Source of the DNA: Clostridia bacterium | GTDB taxonomy: Bacteria > Bacillota > Clostridia > Christensenellales > QAND01 | Assembly: GCA_017439715.1 (NCBI GenBank) | Contig: JAFSIR010000011.1 | Span: forward strand, 1-64,000 | Length of the DNA: 64,000 nt | Reading direction: 5' to 3' | Shown: in pieces, positions 17,334 through 26,410 of the stretch | How positions within the stretch are numbered: the first letter of the stretch is position 1 | Layout: every line of letters starts with the position of its first letter | The notes under the pieces: model-generated | What the model was told of the DNA's origin: nothing | Seen by the model: only the letters and a program-made list of their open reading frames with translations | Database searches by the model: none | Translations under genes and position numbers: made by a program

Positions 17334-17984
17334 ATGACAGACATTCTGGTTATCGGTATTGCCGGTGGCACCGGCAGCGGCAAAACCACGCTTACCGAGC
17401 GAATCTGTGCCCGGTTCGGCAGCAGCATCAGCGTTGTGTATCACGATAATTATTATAAAGCGCATGACGATCTGTCCTATGAAGAGCGCACAAAACTAAA
17501 CTACGATCATCCCGATGCATTTGATACATCGCTGATGGTGGAGCATCTGCGCAAGCTCAAAGCCGGCGAAGCGGTAGATTGCCCGGTGTATGATTTTTCG
17601 GTGCACAACCGGTCTGACCAAACGGTGCGCATCCACCCGGCTCAGGTGATCCTGGTGGAAGGCATTTTGATTTTTTGCGATCCGCGTGTCCGCGAATTGC
17701 TGGATATCAAAATTTTTGTGTATACCGATGCGGATGTGCGCATCCTGCGGCGCATCCTGCGCGATGTTCAGGAGCGCGCCCGCTCGCTCGAATCGGTGGT
17801 GTCCCAGTATCTGACAACGGTAAAACCCATGCATGAGCAGTTTGTTGAGCCCTCCAAACGCTACGCGGATATCATTTTACTGGAAGGCGCACATAACCTG
17901 GTAGCGCTGGATATGGTCATGCATCGCATCAGCTATCATTTGGAGCGGGGGCATGCCAAAGATGCCGACATGGTAACGCCATGA
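17334..17984 (+). CDS. udk: Uridine kinase
   Basis: Uridine/cytidine kinase phosphorylates nucleosides to UMP or CMP. The protein (216 residues) has the P-loop GGTGSGKTT, the YHDNYYK and NYDHPDAFD segments and the [10 protein letters not shown] strand typical of Udk. ATG at 17334 is preferred to the in-frame ATG at 17328, because GGAGGG at 17321-17326 is 7 nt from the former and only 1 nt from the latter. It overlaps the next gene by 4 nt. With deoC and the BMP transporter it forms a nucleoside salvage neighbourhood. Confidence 0.95.
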   Translation: MTDILVIGIAGGTGSGKTTLTERICARFGSSISVVYHDNYYKAHDDLSYEERTKLNYDHPDAFDTSLMVEHLRKLKAGEAVDCPVYDFSVHNRSDQTVRIHPAQVILVEGILIFCDPRVRELLDIKIFVYTDADVRILRRILRDVQERARSLESVVSQYLTTVKPMHEQFVEPSKRYADIILLEGAHNLVALDMVMHRISYHLERGHAKDADMVTP

Positions 17985-18253
17985 CAAAGGCGCTAACGGA
18001 GCAGATGCTTCGGTCCGTTTTTTCCTCGCTGGATCCTCCGGTGCTCATCGCCCTGCCGCGCAGAGCGGAAAAGCGCCGCGCCGTGCTTGAACGCATTGCC
18101 GCATTGTTCAGCCCCGGGCGCGATTACACGGAAAAAGAAGTGAACGCCGTGCTGGCCCCTGTGTTCAGCGATATCACCTTGCTGCGGCGTGAACTGATCG
18201 AATCCGGCCTGCTTTGCCGCGAACGGGACGGTTCCCGCTATTGGCGAACATAG
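17981..18253 (+). CDS. DUF2087 protein, possible transcription factor
   Basis: A 90-residue protein that is almost entirely a DUF2087 domain: [14 protein letters not shown], then [12 protein letters not shown] and the ending [14 protein letters not shown]. The domain looks like a winged helix and is usually fused to ArsR/MarR-like regulators; here it stands alone with only a short N-terminal helix. It overlaps udk by 4 nt (ATGA), so both are made from one mRNA. A role in DNA or nucleotide sensing is only a guess from the fold and the neighbour. Confidence 0.8.
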   Translation: MTKALTEQMLRSVFSSLDPPVLIALPRRAEKRRAVLERIAALFSPGRDYTEKEVNAVLAPVFSDITLLRRELIESGLLCRERDGSRYWRT

Positions 18254-18269
18254 GAGAATAAGGTATAAT
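18241..18269 (+). promoter_or_regulatory. Promoter of trpB
   Basis: TTGGCG (18241-18246), 17-nt spacer, TATAAT (18264-18269). The -35 overlaps the end of the DUF2087 gene, so trpB can be expressed independently of udk. Confidence 0.7.
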
Positions 18270-18302
18270 AGAACAAATCATTTGCGGTTATGGGAGGCAG
18301 TT

Positions 18303-19544
18303 ATGAATCAATACCGTGATTTTGACAATTATTTGAAAGAGTATCCGGATGAAAATGGCCGTTTTGGTGCGTATGGCGGCAGTTATCTGCCCAAGGAGCT
18401 GATCCCCGCTTTTAAAGAGATCACCGATGCATATGAAACGATTTGCCACAGCGCCCAGTTTATCAACGAGCTGCGGCGGATTCGCCGCGAGTTTCAGGGG
18501 CGGCCGACGCCGGTATACCATTGCGAGCGGCTGAGCAATTATCTGGGCAAATGCCAGATCTATCTCAAGCGTGAGGATCTTAACCATTCCGGCGCGCATA
18601 AGCTGAACCACTGCATGGGCCAGGGCCTGCTGGCCAAATATATGGGCAAGAAAAAAGTGATCGCCGAAACGGGCGCCGGGCAGCACGGCGTGGCGCTGGC
18701 CACGGCTGCCGCGTTTTACGGCCTTGAGTGCGATATTTACATGGGCGAGGTGGACATTGCCAAGCAAGCCCCCAACGTTACGCGCATGAAGCTGCTGGGC
18801 GCGCGCGTTATCCCCGTAACGCACGGGCTGAAAACACTCAAAGAAGCGGTTGATGCGGCGTTTGAAGCGCTGATGAAAGAATATAAAACGGCGATCTACT
18901 GCATCGGTTCCGCGCTGGGGCCGCACCCGTTCCCCATGATGGTGCGCGATTTCCAGATGATCGTGGGCGAAGAAATGCGCGAGCAGTTCCGCGAAATGAC
19001 GGGCCTGTTCCCCGATGCGGTCACTGCCTGCGTGGGCGGCGGGTCCAACTCCATCGGCACTTTCGTGCCCTTCCTGGCAGATCCGGTCGACCTGTACGGC
19101 GTGGAGCCGCTCGGCCGCGGCACGAACCCCGGCGATCATGCCGCTTCCGTTACCTACGGCAGCAAAGGTGTGCTGCACGGGTTTGAAAGCTATCTCCTTC
19201 AGGATGAGGCGGGCGAGCCGCTGCCGGTTTACTCTGTTGCCAGCGGGCTTGATTATCCGTCCGTCGGGCCGGAGCATGCGTTCCTGCATGATAAAGGCCG
19301 TGTAAATTATGTGACCGTGAGTGACGAAGAAGCGATGGAAGCTTTCTATCTGCTCAGCCGGCTGGAAGGCATCATCCCCGCGGTGGAAAGCGCACACGCC
19401 GTGGCATACGCCATGCGCTGGGCGCGGGAGCACTGCACGGGCTCCATCCTCGCCACGCTCTCCGGCCGCGGCGACAAGGATATTGATTTTGTTGTTGAAC
19501 AGTATGGGTACGGCGAGCAGTATGCTCCCAGAAAAGCCGAATAA
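18303..19544 (+). CDS. trpB: Tryptophan synthase beta chain (solitary)
   Basis: A 413-residue PLP enzyme that joins indole and serine to make tryptophan. GGGAGG sets the ATG at 18303. It has [15 protein letters not shown] at the N-terminus, the PLP lysine in SGAHKLN, the catalytic glutamate in ETGAGQHG, the phosphate-binding loop GGGSNSIG and the SGRGDKD ending. The segment after the PLP lysine (HKLNHCMGQ) differs from the usual HKINNxxGQ. No trpA, trpC or other tryptophan gene is adjacent, so it may salvage indole or have a trpA partner elsewhere. Its own promoter and terminator make it a single-gene unit. Confidence 0.93.
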   Translation: MNQYRDFDNYLKEYPDENGRFGAYGGSYLPKELIPAFKEITDAYETICHSAQFINELRRIRREFQGRPTPVYHCERLSNYLGKCQIYLKREDLNHSGAHKLNHCMGQGLLAKYMGKKKVIAETGAGQHGVALATAAAFYGLECDIYMGEVDIAKQAPNVTRMKLLGARVIPVTHGLKTLKEAVDAAFEALMKEYKTAIYCIGSALGPHPFPMMVRDFQMIVGEEMREQFREMTGLFPDAVTACVGGGSNSIGTFVPFLADPVDLYGVEPLGRGTNPGDHAASVTYGSKGVLHGFESYLLQDEAGEPLPVYSVASGLDYPSVGPEHAFLHDKGRVNYVTVSDEEAMEAFYLLSRLEGIIPAVESAHAVAYAMRWAREHCTGSILATLSGRGDKDIDFVVEQYGYGEQYAPRKAE

Positions 19545-19574
19545 CCGGCTGTTCCCAAGCGATTTTTCTGCCTC

Positions 19575-19607
19575 AAAAGGCGGCGCCTTATGCGCACCGC
19601 CTTTTTT
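19575..19607 (+). terminator. Terminator of trpB
   Basis: AAAGGCGG / CCGCCTTT stem with an inner CGC/GCG pairing and a T-run. Confidence 0.85.
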
Positions 19608-19660
19608 GTTTCTTCCCCCGAAAAAACAAGGCATTTTAACTAAAAATGCCGCTGCCGTTA

Positions 19661-19692
19661 TTGACTTTTTCTGCCTGAAGCTATACTATAAT
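19661..19692 (+). promoter_or_regulatory. Promoter of the liv operon
   Basis: TTGACT at 19661-19666, then overlapping -10 candidates TATACT (19682-19687) and TATAAT (19687-19692). Spacers of 15 or 20 nt are both imperfect, so the register is uncertain. Confidence 0.5.
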
Positions 19693-19735
19693 TTCAACGC
19701 TTTAGTGCAATATCATTTTTAGTGAGGGGATAACC

Positions 19736-20887
19736 ATGAAAAAGATGAAAATGGCTGCTCTTCTGATGGCTTGTCTGATGCTGGTCGCCATGCTGGCCGG
19801 CTGCGGCAAAAAAGCAGATGAGAATGTTGTGAAGATCGGTTTGATCGGTCCTCAGACCGGCGCTGTTGCGGCCTACGGCCTGTCCGTGAAAAACGCCATT
19901 GAGCTTTATATCAAAGAAGCGAATGCCAACGGCGGTATCAACGGCAAAACGATCGAGTTGATCGCGTATGACGACAAGGGCGATCCGACCGAAGCCAAAC
20001 AGGCGTATGACAAGCTTGTCACGGCTGACGAAGTCGTTGCCGTGCTCGGCCCGGTCACCTCTGACCCGACGTTCGGCGTTGCCGAAGCGTCCGTTGCCGA
20101 TAACATGCCCTGCATCACCGGCACCGCTACGCACCCGGATGTTACCACCTATGGCGATAACTTCTACCGTGCCTGCTTTGAAGATCCGTTCCAGGGCGGC
20201 ACTGTGGCGCGCTTTGCCCAGAAAGAGCTGGGCGTTAAGACCGTTGCAATCATCTACAACACCTCCAGTGCTTACTCCACCGGCCTCAAAGATGCCTTCT
20301 CCAAAGCCGCTAACGAAGCGGGGATGACCATCCTGGCCACCGAAGGGTATGCCGAAGGCGATGTTGACTTCAAGAGCCAGCTGACCAATATCGCGGCTGT
20401 GAAAGCCGATGCGCTGTTCATGCCCGACTATTACAACAATGTGTACATGATCGCCAAACAGGCGCGTGAAGCGGGCATCAACGCCACCTTCCTGGGCGTT
20501 GATGGCACTGACGGCGTGCTCAAGATCGAAGGCGCCGATACTTCCGTGTTCGAAGGCATGTATTTTGCCAACCACTATGCCGCCGATGATACGGCTGATA
20601 TGGTCGTGAACTTTGTTTCCAACTACAAAGAAGCCTATAACGATACGCCGGACGCGCTGGCCGCCCTTGGTTATGACGCTGCGATCATCCTGATCGACGC
20701 GCTCAAGAAAGTGGATGCTGCAGGCACCGATCTGAGTGACCGCCAGGCCGTGATCGATGCAATCGCCGCCACGGATCTTGACTGTGTAACCGGCCACATC
20801 ACCTTTGATGAAAACAACAACCCGATCAAGGATTGCACCATCATCAAGATCGTGAACGCCCAGTACACCTTCGTGACCAAGTATTGA
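19736..20887 (+). CDS. livJ: Branched-chain amino acid ABC transporter, binding lipoprotein
   Basis: A 383-residue lipoprotein: signal peptide with lipobox LAGC (Cys at 23), then the periplasmic-binding-protein type I fold starting VKIGLIGPQTGAVAAYG. This opening and the TYGDNFYRACFEDPFQG segment are typical of LivJ-type receptors for leucine, isoleucine and valine, though the family also binds other amino acids or amides. GAGGGG precedes the ATG. It leads the livJHMGF operon, separated from livH by about 140 nt holding two strong hairpins. Confidence 0.94.
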   Translation: MKKMKMAALLMACLMLVAMLAGCGKKADENVVKIGLIGPQTGAVAAYGLSVKNAIELYIKEANANGGINGKTIELIAYDDKGDPTEAKQAYDKLVTADEVVAVLGPVTSDPTFGVAEASVADNMPCITGTATHPDVTTYGDNFYRACFEDPFQGGTVARFAQKELGVKTVAIIYNTSSAYSTGLKDAFSKAANEAGMTILATEGYAEGDVDFKSQLTNIAAVKADALFMPDYYNNVYMIAKQAREAGINATFLGVDGTDGVLKIEGADTSVFEGMYFANHYAADDTADMVVNFVSNYKEAYNDTPDALAALGYDAAIILIDALKKVDAAGTDLSDRQAVIDAIAATDLDCVTGHITFDENNNPIKDCTIIKIVNAQYTFVTKY

Positions 20888-20916
20888 TCTTAAGGATCAG
20901 CCGAATCGATGTTGAT

Positions 20917-21000
20917 GGGGGGCGGCAGCAGCCGTCCCCCCTATCATACTCGATGGGAGACACCGGGCGTGCAAAGGCCCGATGCCTCCCACCCAGTATG
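20917..21000 (+). other. Two stem-loops between livJ and livH
   Basis: First hairpin 20917-20941: GGGGG and CGGC arms pair across a short loop. Second hairpin 20945-21000: three stacked arms (CATACT/AGTATG, GGGAG/CTCCC, CGGGC/GCCCG) around a small loop. Neither is followed by a T-run, so they look less like terminators than like 3' stabilisers for the livJ mRNA or a processing site. Confidence 0.6.
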
Positions 21001-21030
21001 AAAAAGATGTAAAAAAGGAATGATCTGTCC

Positions 21031-21903
21031 ATGACTCTGATTTACCAATTGATCAATGGGTTGCAGATCGGCAGCATTTATGCGCTGGTAGCCCTGGGCT
21101 ACTCCATGGTGTACGGTATTGTCCGTTTGATCAACTTCGCCCACGGCGAGATCATCATGGTTGGTGCATACTGCGTCTGGTTCTGTATGAGCAGGCTCGC
21201 TTTGCCGGCGCTGCCTGCCGTTGCGATCACGGTGATCGTTTGCGCCGTTTTAGGTGTTTCGATCGAGCGCATTGCCTATAAGCCGCTGCGCAAAAGCGCG
21301 CGCATCTCGCTGCTGATCACGGCCATCGGCGTCAGCTTTCTGCTGCAGAATCTGGCCCAGCTGATCTTTACCGCTAACCCCCGGATGTTCACCAACCTGT
21401 TCACCGGGTCTATTGCCATTGGCACGCAGGAGATCTCTGCCGCAACTGTAGCCACCATCGGTGTGTCCGTGGTGCTGATGATTGCCCTGTCTGTTCTTGT
21501 TAATAAAACGCGGATCGGCAAAGCCATGCGCGCTGTAAGCGAGGATGCCGATGCGGCACAGCTGATGGGCATCAACGTGAACAGCGTGATCTCCTTCACA
21601 TTTGCCATCGGCAGCGCGTTGGCCGCCATTGCCGCGGTGCTGTATTGCTGCTCGTATTCCCAGATCTCGCCCACCATGGGCTCCATGCTCGGCCTGAAAG
21701 CCTTTGTGGCGGCCGTGCTTGGCGGCATCGGCTCCATTCCCGGCGCAATGACCGGCGGCCTGTGCATCGGCATTGCCGAAAGCCTGACCAAGGGCTATAT
21801 CAGCAGCCAGCTGTCTGACGCGGTTGTGTTCGGCATCCTGATCGTAGTGCTGCTCATTAAGCCGACGGGCATCTTCGGCCGCGGCGATCATCAAAAAGTG
21901 TGA
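21031..21903 (+). CDS. livH: Branched-chain amino acid ABC transporter permease
   Basis: A 290-residue permease with about eight hydrophobic segments, beginning LIYQLINGLQIGSIYALVALGYSMVYG, the standard LivH opening. The loop EDADAAQLMGINVNSVISFTFAIG is the cytoplasmic coupling segment that contacts the ATPases. It pairs with LivM in the membrane. AAAGGAA-type RBS before the ATG at 21031; its stop lies 10 nt before the livM ATG. Confidence 0.95.
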   Translation: MTLIYQLINGLQIGSIYALVALGYSMVYGIVRLINFAHGEIIMVGAYCVWFCMSRLALPALPAVAITVIVCAVLGVSIERIAYKPLRKSARISLLITAIGVSFLLQNLAQLIFTANPRMFTNLFTGSIAIGTQEISAATVATIGVSVVLMIALSVLVNKTRIGKAMRAVSEDADAAQLMGINVNSVISFTFAIGSALAAIAAVLYCCSYSQISPTMGSMLGLKAFVAAVLGGIGSIPGAMTGGLCIGIAESLTKGYISSQLSDAVVFGILIVVLLIKPTGIFGRGDHQKV

Positions 21904-21913
21904 GGAGGTGGCA

Positions 21914-22927
21914 ATGATGACAAAAAAGAATGTCGGAGGTCGTTATCTTCTGAACACTGTTGCAACCTGCCTGTTGTTCGGCGCGATCATGCTGGTGGTC
22001 GAGTCGGGGCTGATCAACCGTTATATGGCCATGATGCTCATCCCCGTTGGGTATAACATCATCCTTGCCACGAGCCTGAACCTTTCGGCCGGTTTCCTTG
22101 GCCAGCTACCGCTTGGCCATGCAGGGTTTATGTCGATCGGTGCGTATACGTGTGCCCTTTTCACCATGGCGGTGGATATGCCTGCTGCAGTGGAGTTCCC
22201 GCTCGGGCTGCTGATTGGCGGTGTGGCAGCGGCGCTTTGCGGCGTGATCATCGGCCTGCCGGCGCTGCGCCTGCGCGGCGACTATCTGGCCATCATCACC
22301 CTCGGCTTTGGCGAAATCATCCGCGTGATCATCCTGAACCTTGATTTTACAGGCGGTGCTTTCGGCCTTAAGGGCATCCCGAAATATACAACGATTCCTG
22401 TGGTGTTCGTGTGCGTGGTGATCACCATTTTCGCCATTCACACGCTGATCAAATCGCGCCACGGCCGCGCCATTCTCTCCATCCGGGAAGATGAGATCGC
22501 TGCCGAAGCGAGCGGCATCTCCACCACATATTACAAGGTGCTGGCCTTCTCCTTCTCGGCGTTCTTTGCCGGGATCGCCGGCGGCTTGTATGCGCATTAT
22601 CTGTCCATCCTCGGGCCGGCAAACTTCGGCTTTATGAAGAGCGTGGAAATCCTGGTCATGGTGGTGCTCGGCGGCCTTGGCTCCATGATGGGGTCTGTTG
22701 TTTCGGCCACAGCGCTCACCCTGCTGCCCGAGCTGCTGCGCGGCTTCTCCGAATATCGGATGATCGTGTATTCGCTGCTGCTGGTGATCGTTATGATCTT
22801 CAAACCGTCCGGCCTGTTCGGTCGGTATGATTTCTCGCTGGGCGATTCGCTTGGCAAGATCGGCAGCATTTTCCGCCGCAAAAAGAAGCCTGAACAAGGA
22901 GGGGAAAATGATGAGTCCGATTCTTGA
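21914..22927 (+). CDS. livM: Branched-chain amino acid ABC transporter permease
   Basis: A 337-residue permease, second half of the LIV channel. It has the AGFLGQLPLGHAGFMSIGAY stretch usual for LivM, ten or so hydrophobic segments, and a charged C-terminal tail (RRKKKPEQGGEND). GAGGAGG at 21902-21908 allows ATG at 21914 or 21917; the first is given. The end overlaps livG by about 20 nt. Confidence 0.95.
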   Translation: MMTKKNVGGRYLLNTVATCLLFGAIMLVVESGLINRYMAMMLIPVGYNIILATSLNLSAGFLGQLPLGHAGFMSIGAYTCALFTMAVDMPAAVEFPLGLLIGGVAAALCGVIIGLPALRLRGDYLAIITLGFGEIIRVIILNLDFTGGAFGLKGIPKYTTIPVVFVCVVITIFAIHTLIKSRHGRAILSIREDEIAAEASGISTTYYKVLAFSFSAFFAGIAGGLYAHYLSILGPANFGFMKSVEILVMVVLGGLGSMMGSVVSATALTLLPELLRGFSEYRMIVYSLLLVIVMIFKPSGLFGRYDFSLGDSLGKIGSIFRRKKKPEQGGENDESDS

Positions 22928-23684
22928 TGTTTCCCATCTGGGGATTGATTTCGGCGGCCTGCAGGCGCTGGATGATTTTAATATTCAGGTCGATGCCAAA
23001 GAGATCGTTGGCCTGATCGGTCCTAACGGCGCAGGTAAAACCACGGTGTTCAACCTGCTGACCAACGTGTATAAGCCCAGCCGCGGTTCCATTTCCCTTA
23101 CCGGGCAAGACACGCGCGGCAAGAGCATTCATGCGGTGACCCAGTCCGGCATCGCCCGCACGTTCCAGAACATCCGCCTGTTCCGTGATCTAAGCGTGAT
23201 CGATAATGTGAAGATCGCGCTGCACAACGGCATGAAATATACCATGGCAGAAGCCATCCTGCGCCTGCCGCGGTATTGGAAACAGGAAAAAGAAAGCACG
23301 GCCACAGCCTTAAAGCTGCTTGACGTGTTTAATATGGCGCATCTGGCCAACGAGCCGGCCGGCAGCCTGCCGTACGGGTCTCAGCGCCGGCTGGAGATCG
23401 CCCGTGCTTTGGCCACCAACCCGCGCGTATTGCTGCTGGATGAGCCGGCTGCGGGTATGAACCCGTCCGAAACACAGGAATTGATGGACACCATCCATCA
23501 TATCCGCGATATGTTCGACATTGCCATCATCCTGATTGAGCATGATATGAGCCTTGTTATGGGCATTTGCGAGCGCATCCTTGTTCTCAATTACGGGCTG
23601 ATCATTGCCCAGGGCACGCCGGAAGAAGTGCGGAACAACCCGGTTGTCATCGAAGCGTACCTTGGCCAGCAGAGGGGAGAATAA
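22908..23684 (+). CDS. livG: Branched-chain amino acid ABC transporter ATP-binding protein
   Basis: A 258-residue ABC ATPase with Walker A GPNGAGKTT, the QNIRLF Q-loop, a signature that reads LPYGSQRR in place of LSGGQ (usual for LivG), and Walker B LLLDEPAAGMNP. AGGAGG lies 5 nt before the ATG at 22908 and 8 nt before the next ATG at 22911; either could be used. Partner of LivF in powering uptake. Confidence 0.95.
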   Translation: MMSPILDVSHLGIDFGGLQALDDFNIQVDAKEIVGLIGPNGAGKTTVFNLLTNVYKPSRGSISLTGQDTRGKSIHAVTQSGIARTFQNIRLFRDLSVIDNVKIALHNGMKYTMAEAILRLPRYWKQEKESTATALKLLDVFNMAHLANEPAGSLPYGSQRRLEIARALATNPRVLLLDEPAAGMNPSETQELMDTIHHIRDMFDIAIILIEHDMSLVMGICERILVLNYGLIIAQGTPEEVRNNPVVIEAYLGQQRGE

Positions 23685-23688
23685 CGGC

Positions 23689-24393
23689 ATGCTGAAAGTT
23701 GATAATATCAATGTGTATTACGGTGCGATCCACGCCATTCAGGGCATTTCTTTCGATGTGAAGGAAGGCGAGATCGTTACGCTGATCGGCGCCAACGGTG
23801 CGGGCAAAAGCACCATTTTGAAAACCATTTCCGGCCTGCTGCGCTCCAAAACAGGGCAGATCACCTTTATGGACAAGGATATTTCTGCCGCAATGCCGCA
23901 CAAGCTGCTGCCGATGGGCATTTCCCATGTGCCCGAAGGGCGCAGGATCTTCCAGCGGATGACGGTGGAAGAAAACCTGGATATGGGCGGCTATATCCGC
24001 AACAATAAGGAAAATGCCGCGCTGGTCGAGTCTGTCTATGAGCGGTTCCCCCGCCTTAAAGAGCGGCGGCGGCAGATCGCAGGCACGCTGTCCGGCGGAG
24101 AACAGCAGATGCTGGCCATCGGCCGCGCGCTGATGGCTTCGCCCAAGCTTGTGATGCTTGACGAACCGTCTATGGGATTGGCGCCCCTGCTGGTGAACCA
24201 GATCTTTGATATCATTCAGGAGCTGAACAAAAGCGGCGTGACCATTCTGTTGGTGGAGCAGAATGCCCGTATGGCGCTGCGCATCGCGCATCGCGGCTAT
24301 GTGCTTGAAAGCGGGCGCATCTCGCTTGCGGATTCAGCGCAGAACCTGCTCAGCGACCCCAACGTGCAGCGCGCGTATTTGGGTGGCAACTGA
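23689..24393 (+). CDS. livF: Branched-chain amino acid ABC transporter ATP-binding protein
   Basis: A 234-residue ABC ATPase: Walker A GANGAGKST, signature LSGGEQQM, Walker B LVMLDEPSMGLAP. The opening MLKVDNINVYYGAIHAI and the HVPEGRRIF segment are typical of LivF. The ATG at 23689 follows an AGGGGAG RBS and comes 4 nt after the livG stop. It is the last gene of the operon and is followed by a strong terminator. Confidence 0.95.
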   Translation: MLKVDNINVYYGAIHAIQGISFDVKEGEIVTLIGANGAGKSTILKTISGLLRSKTGQITFMDKDISAAMPHKLLPMGISHVPEGRRIFQRMTVEENLDMGGYIRNNKENAALVESVYERFPRLKERRRQIAGTLSGGEQQMLAIGRALMASPKLVMLDEPSMGLAPLLVNQIFDIIQELNKSGVTILLVEQNARMALRIAHRGYVLESGRISLADSAQNLLSDPNVQRAYLGGN

Positions 24394-24406
24394 TCCCCTG
24401 CTTTTT

Positions 24407-24438
24407 AAGGGACAAAACGCTGTGTTTTGTCCCTTTTT
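24407..24438 (+). terminator. Terminator of the liv operon
   Basis: AAGGGACAAAAC / GTTTTGTCCCTT 12-bp stem with a 5-nt loop and a T-run. Confidence 0.92.
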
Positions 24439-24492
24439 TATAAAGAAAAAGCCGCGGCGCGGCGCAAAACATTCTCTTTGGAGGCAAACACG

Positions 24493-25737
24493 ATGAAACA
24501 GGAATTGATGGAAAAATATGCGGCGCTGGCCATCGGCACGGGCGTTAACGTACAGGAAGGCCAGGTCGTGCAGATCCACGCCAGTGTGGATCAGTATCCT
24601 TTTGTGCGCCTTTTGGTAAAAGAGGCGTATGCCCGCGGTGCCAAACGTGTGGATGTGGAATGGGCCGATCAGCCTGTGACCCGCATGGCCTATGAAAATG
24701 AAACGCTGGAAGTGCTCAGCGAAGTGCCCCAGTGGCGCCGGGAAAAACTGCAGCTGATGACGGAGGAACTGCCCTGCCGCCTGTATGTGCTCAGCGAGGA
24801 CCCGGATGGCTTGGCCGGCATTGACCAACAGAAAATGATGAAAGCGCGCCAGGCAAACGCCCGCGTGGCCAAGCCGTATCGCGATGCGATCGATAATAAG
24901 CACCAGTGGAGCATTGTTGCCATGCCCTCGCCCGAATGGGCCCGCAAAGTGTTCCCCGACCTGAGCGAGGAAGAAGCCTTTGAAAAACTGGGTGATGCGA
25001 TCCTGCAGAGCGTGCGCGTAACGGAAGAGAACGATCCTGCCCAGGCATGGGCGGCGCATAATGCAACGTTTGCCGCCGTGTGCGAAAAGCTCAACGCGTA
25101 TCGGTTCACCGCCATGCGCTATCGCAGCGCCAACGGCACCAACCTTGAAGTGGGCCTGATGCCGGAAAGCCGCTGGCAGGGCGGCGGGGAATATACGCTC
25201 AACGGCGTGTATTACAACCCGAACATGCCCACGGAGGAAGTGTTCACCTCGCCGTGGGCCGGCAAAGCGGAAGGCACCGTGGTGTCCACCATGCCGCTGT
25301 CTTACAACAGCCAGCTGATCGACGGTTTCTCCATCACGTTTGAAAACGGCCGCGCCGTGTCCTGTCAAGCGGAACAGGGGCAGGCCCTGCTGGAAGAAAT
25401 GCTGGCCATGGACGAAGGCGCTTCCATGATCGGCGAACTGGCGCTGATCCCCTTCGATTCCCCCATTGCCAACACCGGCATCCTGTTCTATGAAACGCTG
25501 TTTGATGAAAACGCAAGCTGCCATATCGCGCTGGGCAGCGGCTATGAAAACACCATGGATGGGTATGAAACCCGCAGCCATGAAGAAGCCCAGGCCAAAG
25601 GCCTGAACGATTCGATCATCCATGTCGACTTCATGATCGGCGCGGCAGACCTGTCCATCATCGGCATTACGGAAGACGGCCGCGAGATCCCCGTGTTTAT
25701 CGAGGGCAACTGGGCGCCCGAATTTGCGCAGGAGTGA
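24493..25737 (+). CDS. M29-family aminopeptidase
   Basis: A 414-residue protein of the M29 (aminopeptidase T/AmpS/PepS) family, cytosolic metalloenzymes that remove N-terminal residues from peptides. The ATG at 24493 has GGAGG at 24479-24483. Family landmarks are the N-terminal KYAALAIGTGVNVQEGQ, the metal-site region with NMPTEEVFTSP (about residue 245) and the ending IIHVDFMIGAADLSI. It sits between the liv operon and a YbaK gene, 3 nt ahead of the latter, so it is likely in one unit with it. Supplying amino acids from peptides fits the neighbouring uptake genes. Confidence 0.92.
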   Translation: MKQELMEKYAALAIGTGVNVQEGQVVQIHASVDQYPFVRLLVKEAYARGAKRVDVEWADQPVTRMAYENETLEVLSEVPQWRREKLQLMTEELPCRLYVLSEDPDGLAGIDQQKMMKARQANARVAKPYRDAIDNKHQWSIVAMPSPEWARKVFPDLSEEEAFEKLGDAILQSVRVTEENDPAQAWAAHNATFAAVCEKLNAYRFTAMRYRSANGTNLEVGLMPESRWQGGGEYTLNGVYYNPNMPTEEVFTSPWAGKAEGTVVSTMPLSYNSQLIDGFSITFENGRAVSCQAEQGQALLEEMLAMDEGASMIGELALIPFDSPIANTGILFYETLFDENASCHIALGSGYENTMDGYETRSHEEAQAKGLNDSIIHVDFMIGAADLSIIGITEDGREIPVFIEGNWAPEFAQE

Positions 25738-25740
25738 GCC

Positions 25741-26223
25741 ATGTCGATCGAACGGGTGCGCACGTATTTGGCTGAGCGCGGGCTTGACAGCCGCATTATG
25801 GAGTTTTCCGTTTCCAGCGCAACGGTGGCGCTGGCAGCGCAGGCCCTTGGCTGCGAAAAAGCGCATATCGCTAAAACTCTGTCCTTTGCCGATGGCGACG
25901 GTTGTTTATTGATCGTGGCGGCCGGCGATGCACGGATCGACAACCGCCGGTTCCGCGAACGGTTCGGCTTTAAAGCGCGCATGCTTACCCATGAAGATGC
26001 GCTGCGGCTGACCGGCCATGCGGTGGGCGGCGTTTGCCCGTTTGCCCTGCCTAAGGAAGTGGCCGTGTATCTGGATGAATCGCTCAAGCGGTTTGAAACG
26101 GTGTATCCCGCCTGCGGCAGCGCAAACAGCGCCGTGCCCCTGTCGTGCGAAGAGCTCAGGCAAGCCTCCGGCGCCGTTGGTTGGGTAGACGTTTGCAAGG
26201 CCTGGCGGCCCGAAGAAGCATAA
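25741..26223 (+). CDS. YbaK/EbsC-family aminoacyl-tRNA deacylase
   Basis: A 160-residue YbaK/ProX-fold protein. Landmarks are the TVALAAQALGCEKAHIAKTL helix, the AGDARIDNRRF segment and HAVGGVCPFAL, which matches the G-G-x-x-P-F signature of YbaK-type editing enzymes. These hydrolyse mischarged tRNAs such as Cys-tRNA(Pro) or Ala-tRNA; which one here is not clear. It begins 3 nt after the M29 stop and ends before a strong terminator. Confidence 0.9.
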   Translation: MSIERVRTYLAERGLDSRIMEFSVSSATVALAAQALGCEKAHIAKTLSFADGDGCLLIVAAGDARIDNRRFRERFGFKARMLTHEDALRLTGHAVGGVCPFALPKEVAVYLDESLKRFETVYPACGSANSAVPLSCEELRQASGAVGWVDVCKAWRPEEA

Positions 26224-26259
26224 AACCAAAAAGAGAGCCGGTTGGCTCTCTTTTTGGTT
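26224..26259. terminator. Terminator after the YbaK gene
   Basis: A 16-bp perfect inverted repeat (AACCAAAAAGAGAGCC and its complement) with a GGTT loop and an internal T-run in the descending arm. Confidence 0.9.
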
Positions 26260-26323
26260 CGAGCGGCGCCCTGCAATGGGCAAACCCGGCGCAGCGCTCC
26301 CGCTCTTTTTTCCGGTTTATTTC

Positions 26324-26352
26324 TTGACATCCAATCAATAAAATTCTATACT
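26324..26352 (+). promoter_or_regulatory. Promoter of the potABCD operon
   Basis: TTGACA (26324-26329), 17-nt spacer, TATACT (26347-26352). Confidence 0.9.
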
Positions 26353-26410
26353 AAAAAGGGATAATTCATACAAATTTAGTATGAATTAAAAACAAGGTTT
26401 GCGAGGACGC

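Noticed and set aside
24334-25866. A 510-codon open frame antisense to the M29 aminopeptidase
   Set aside because: Shadow of a well-supported gene; no homology pattern and no RBS.
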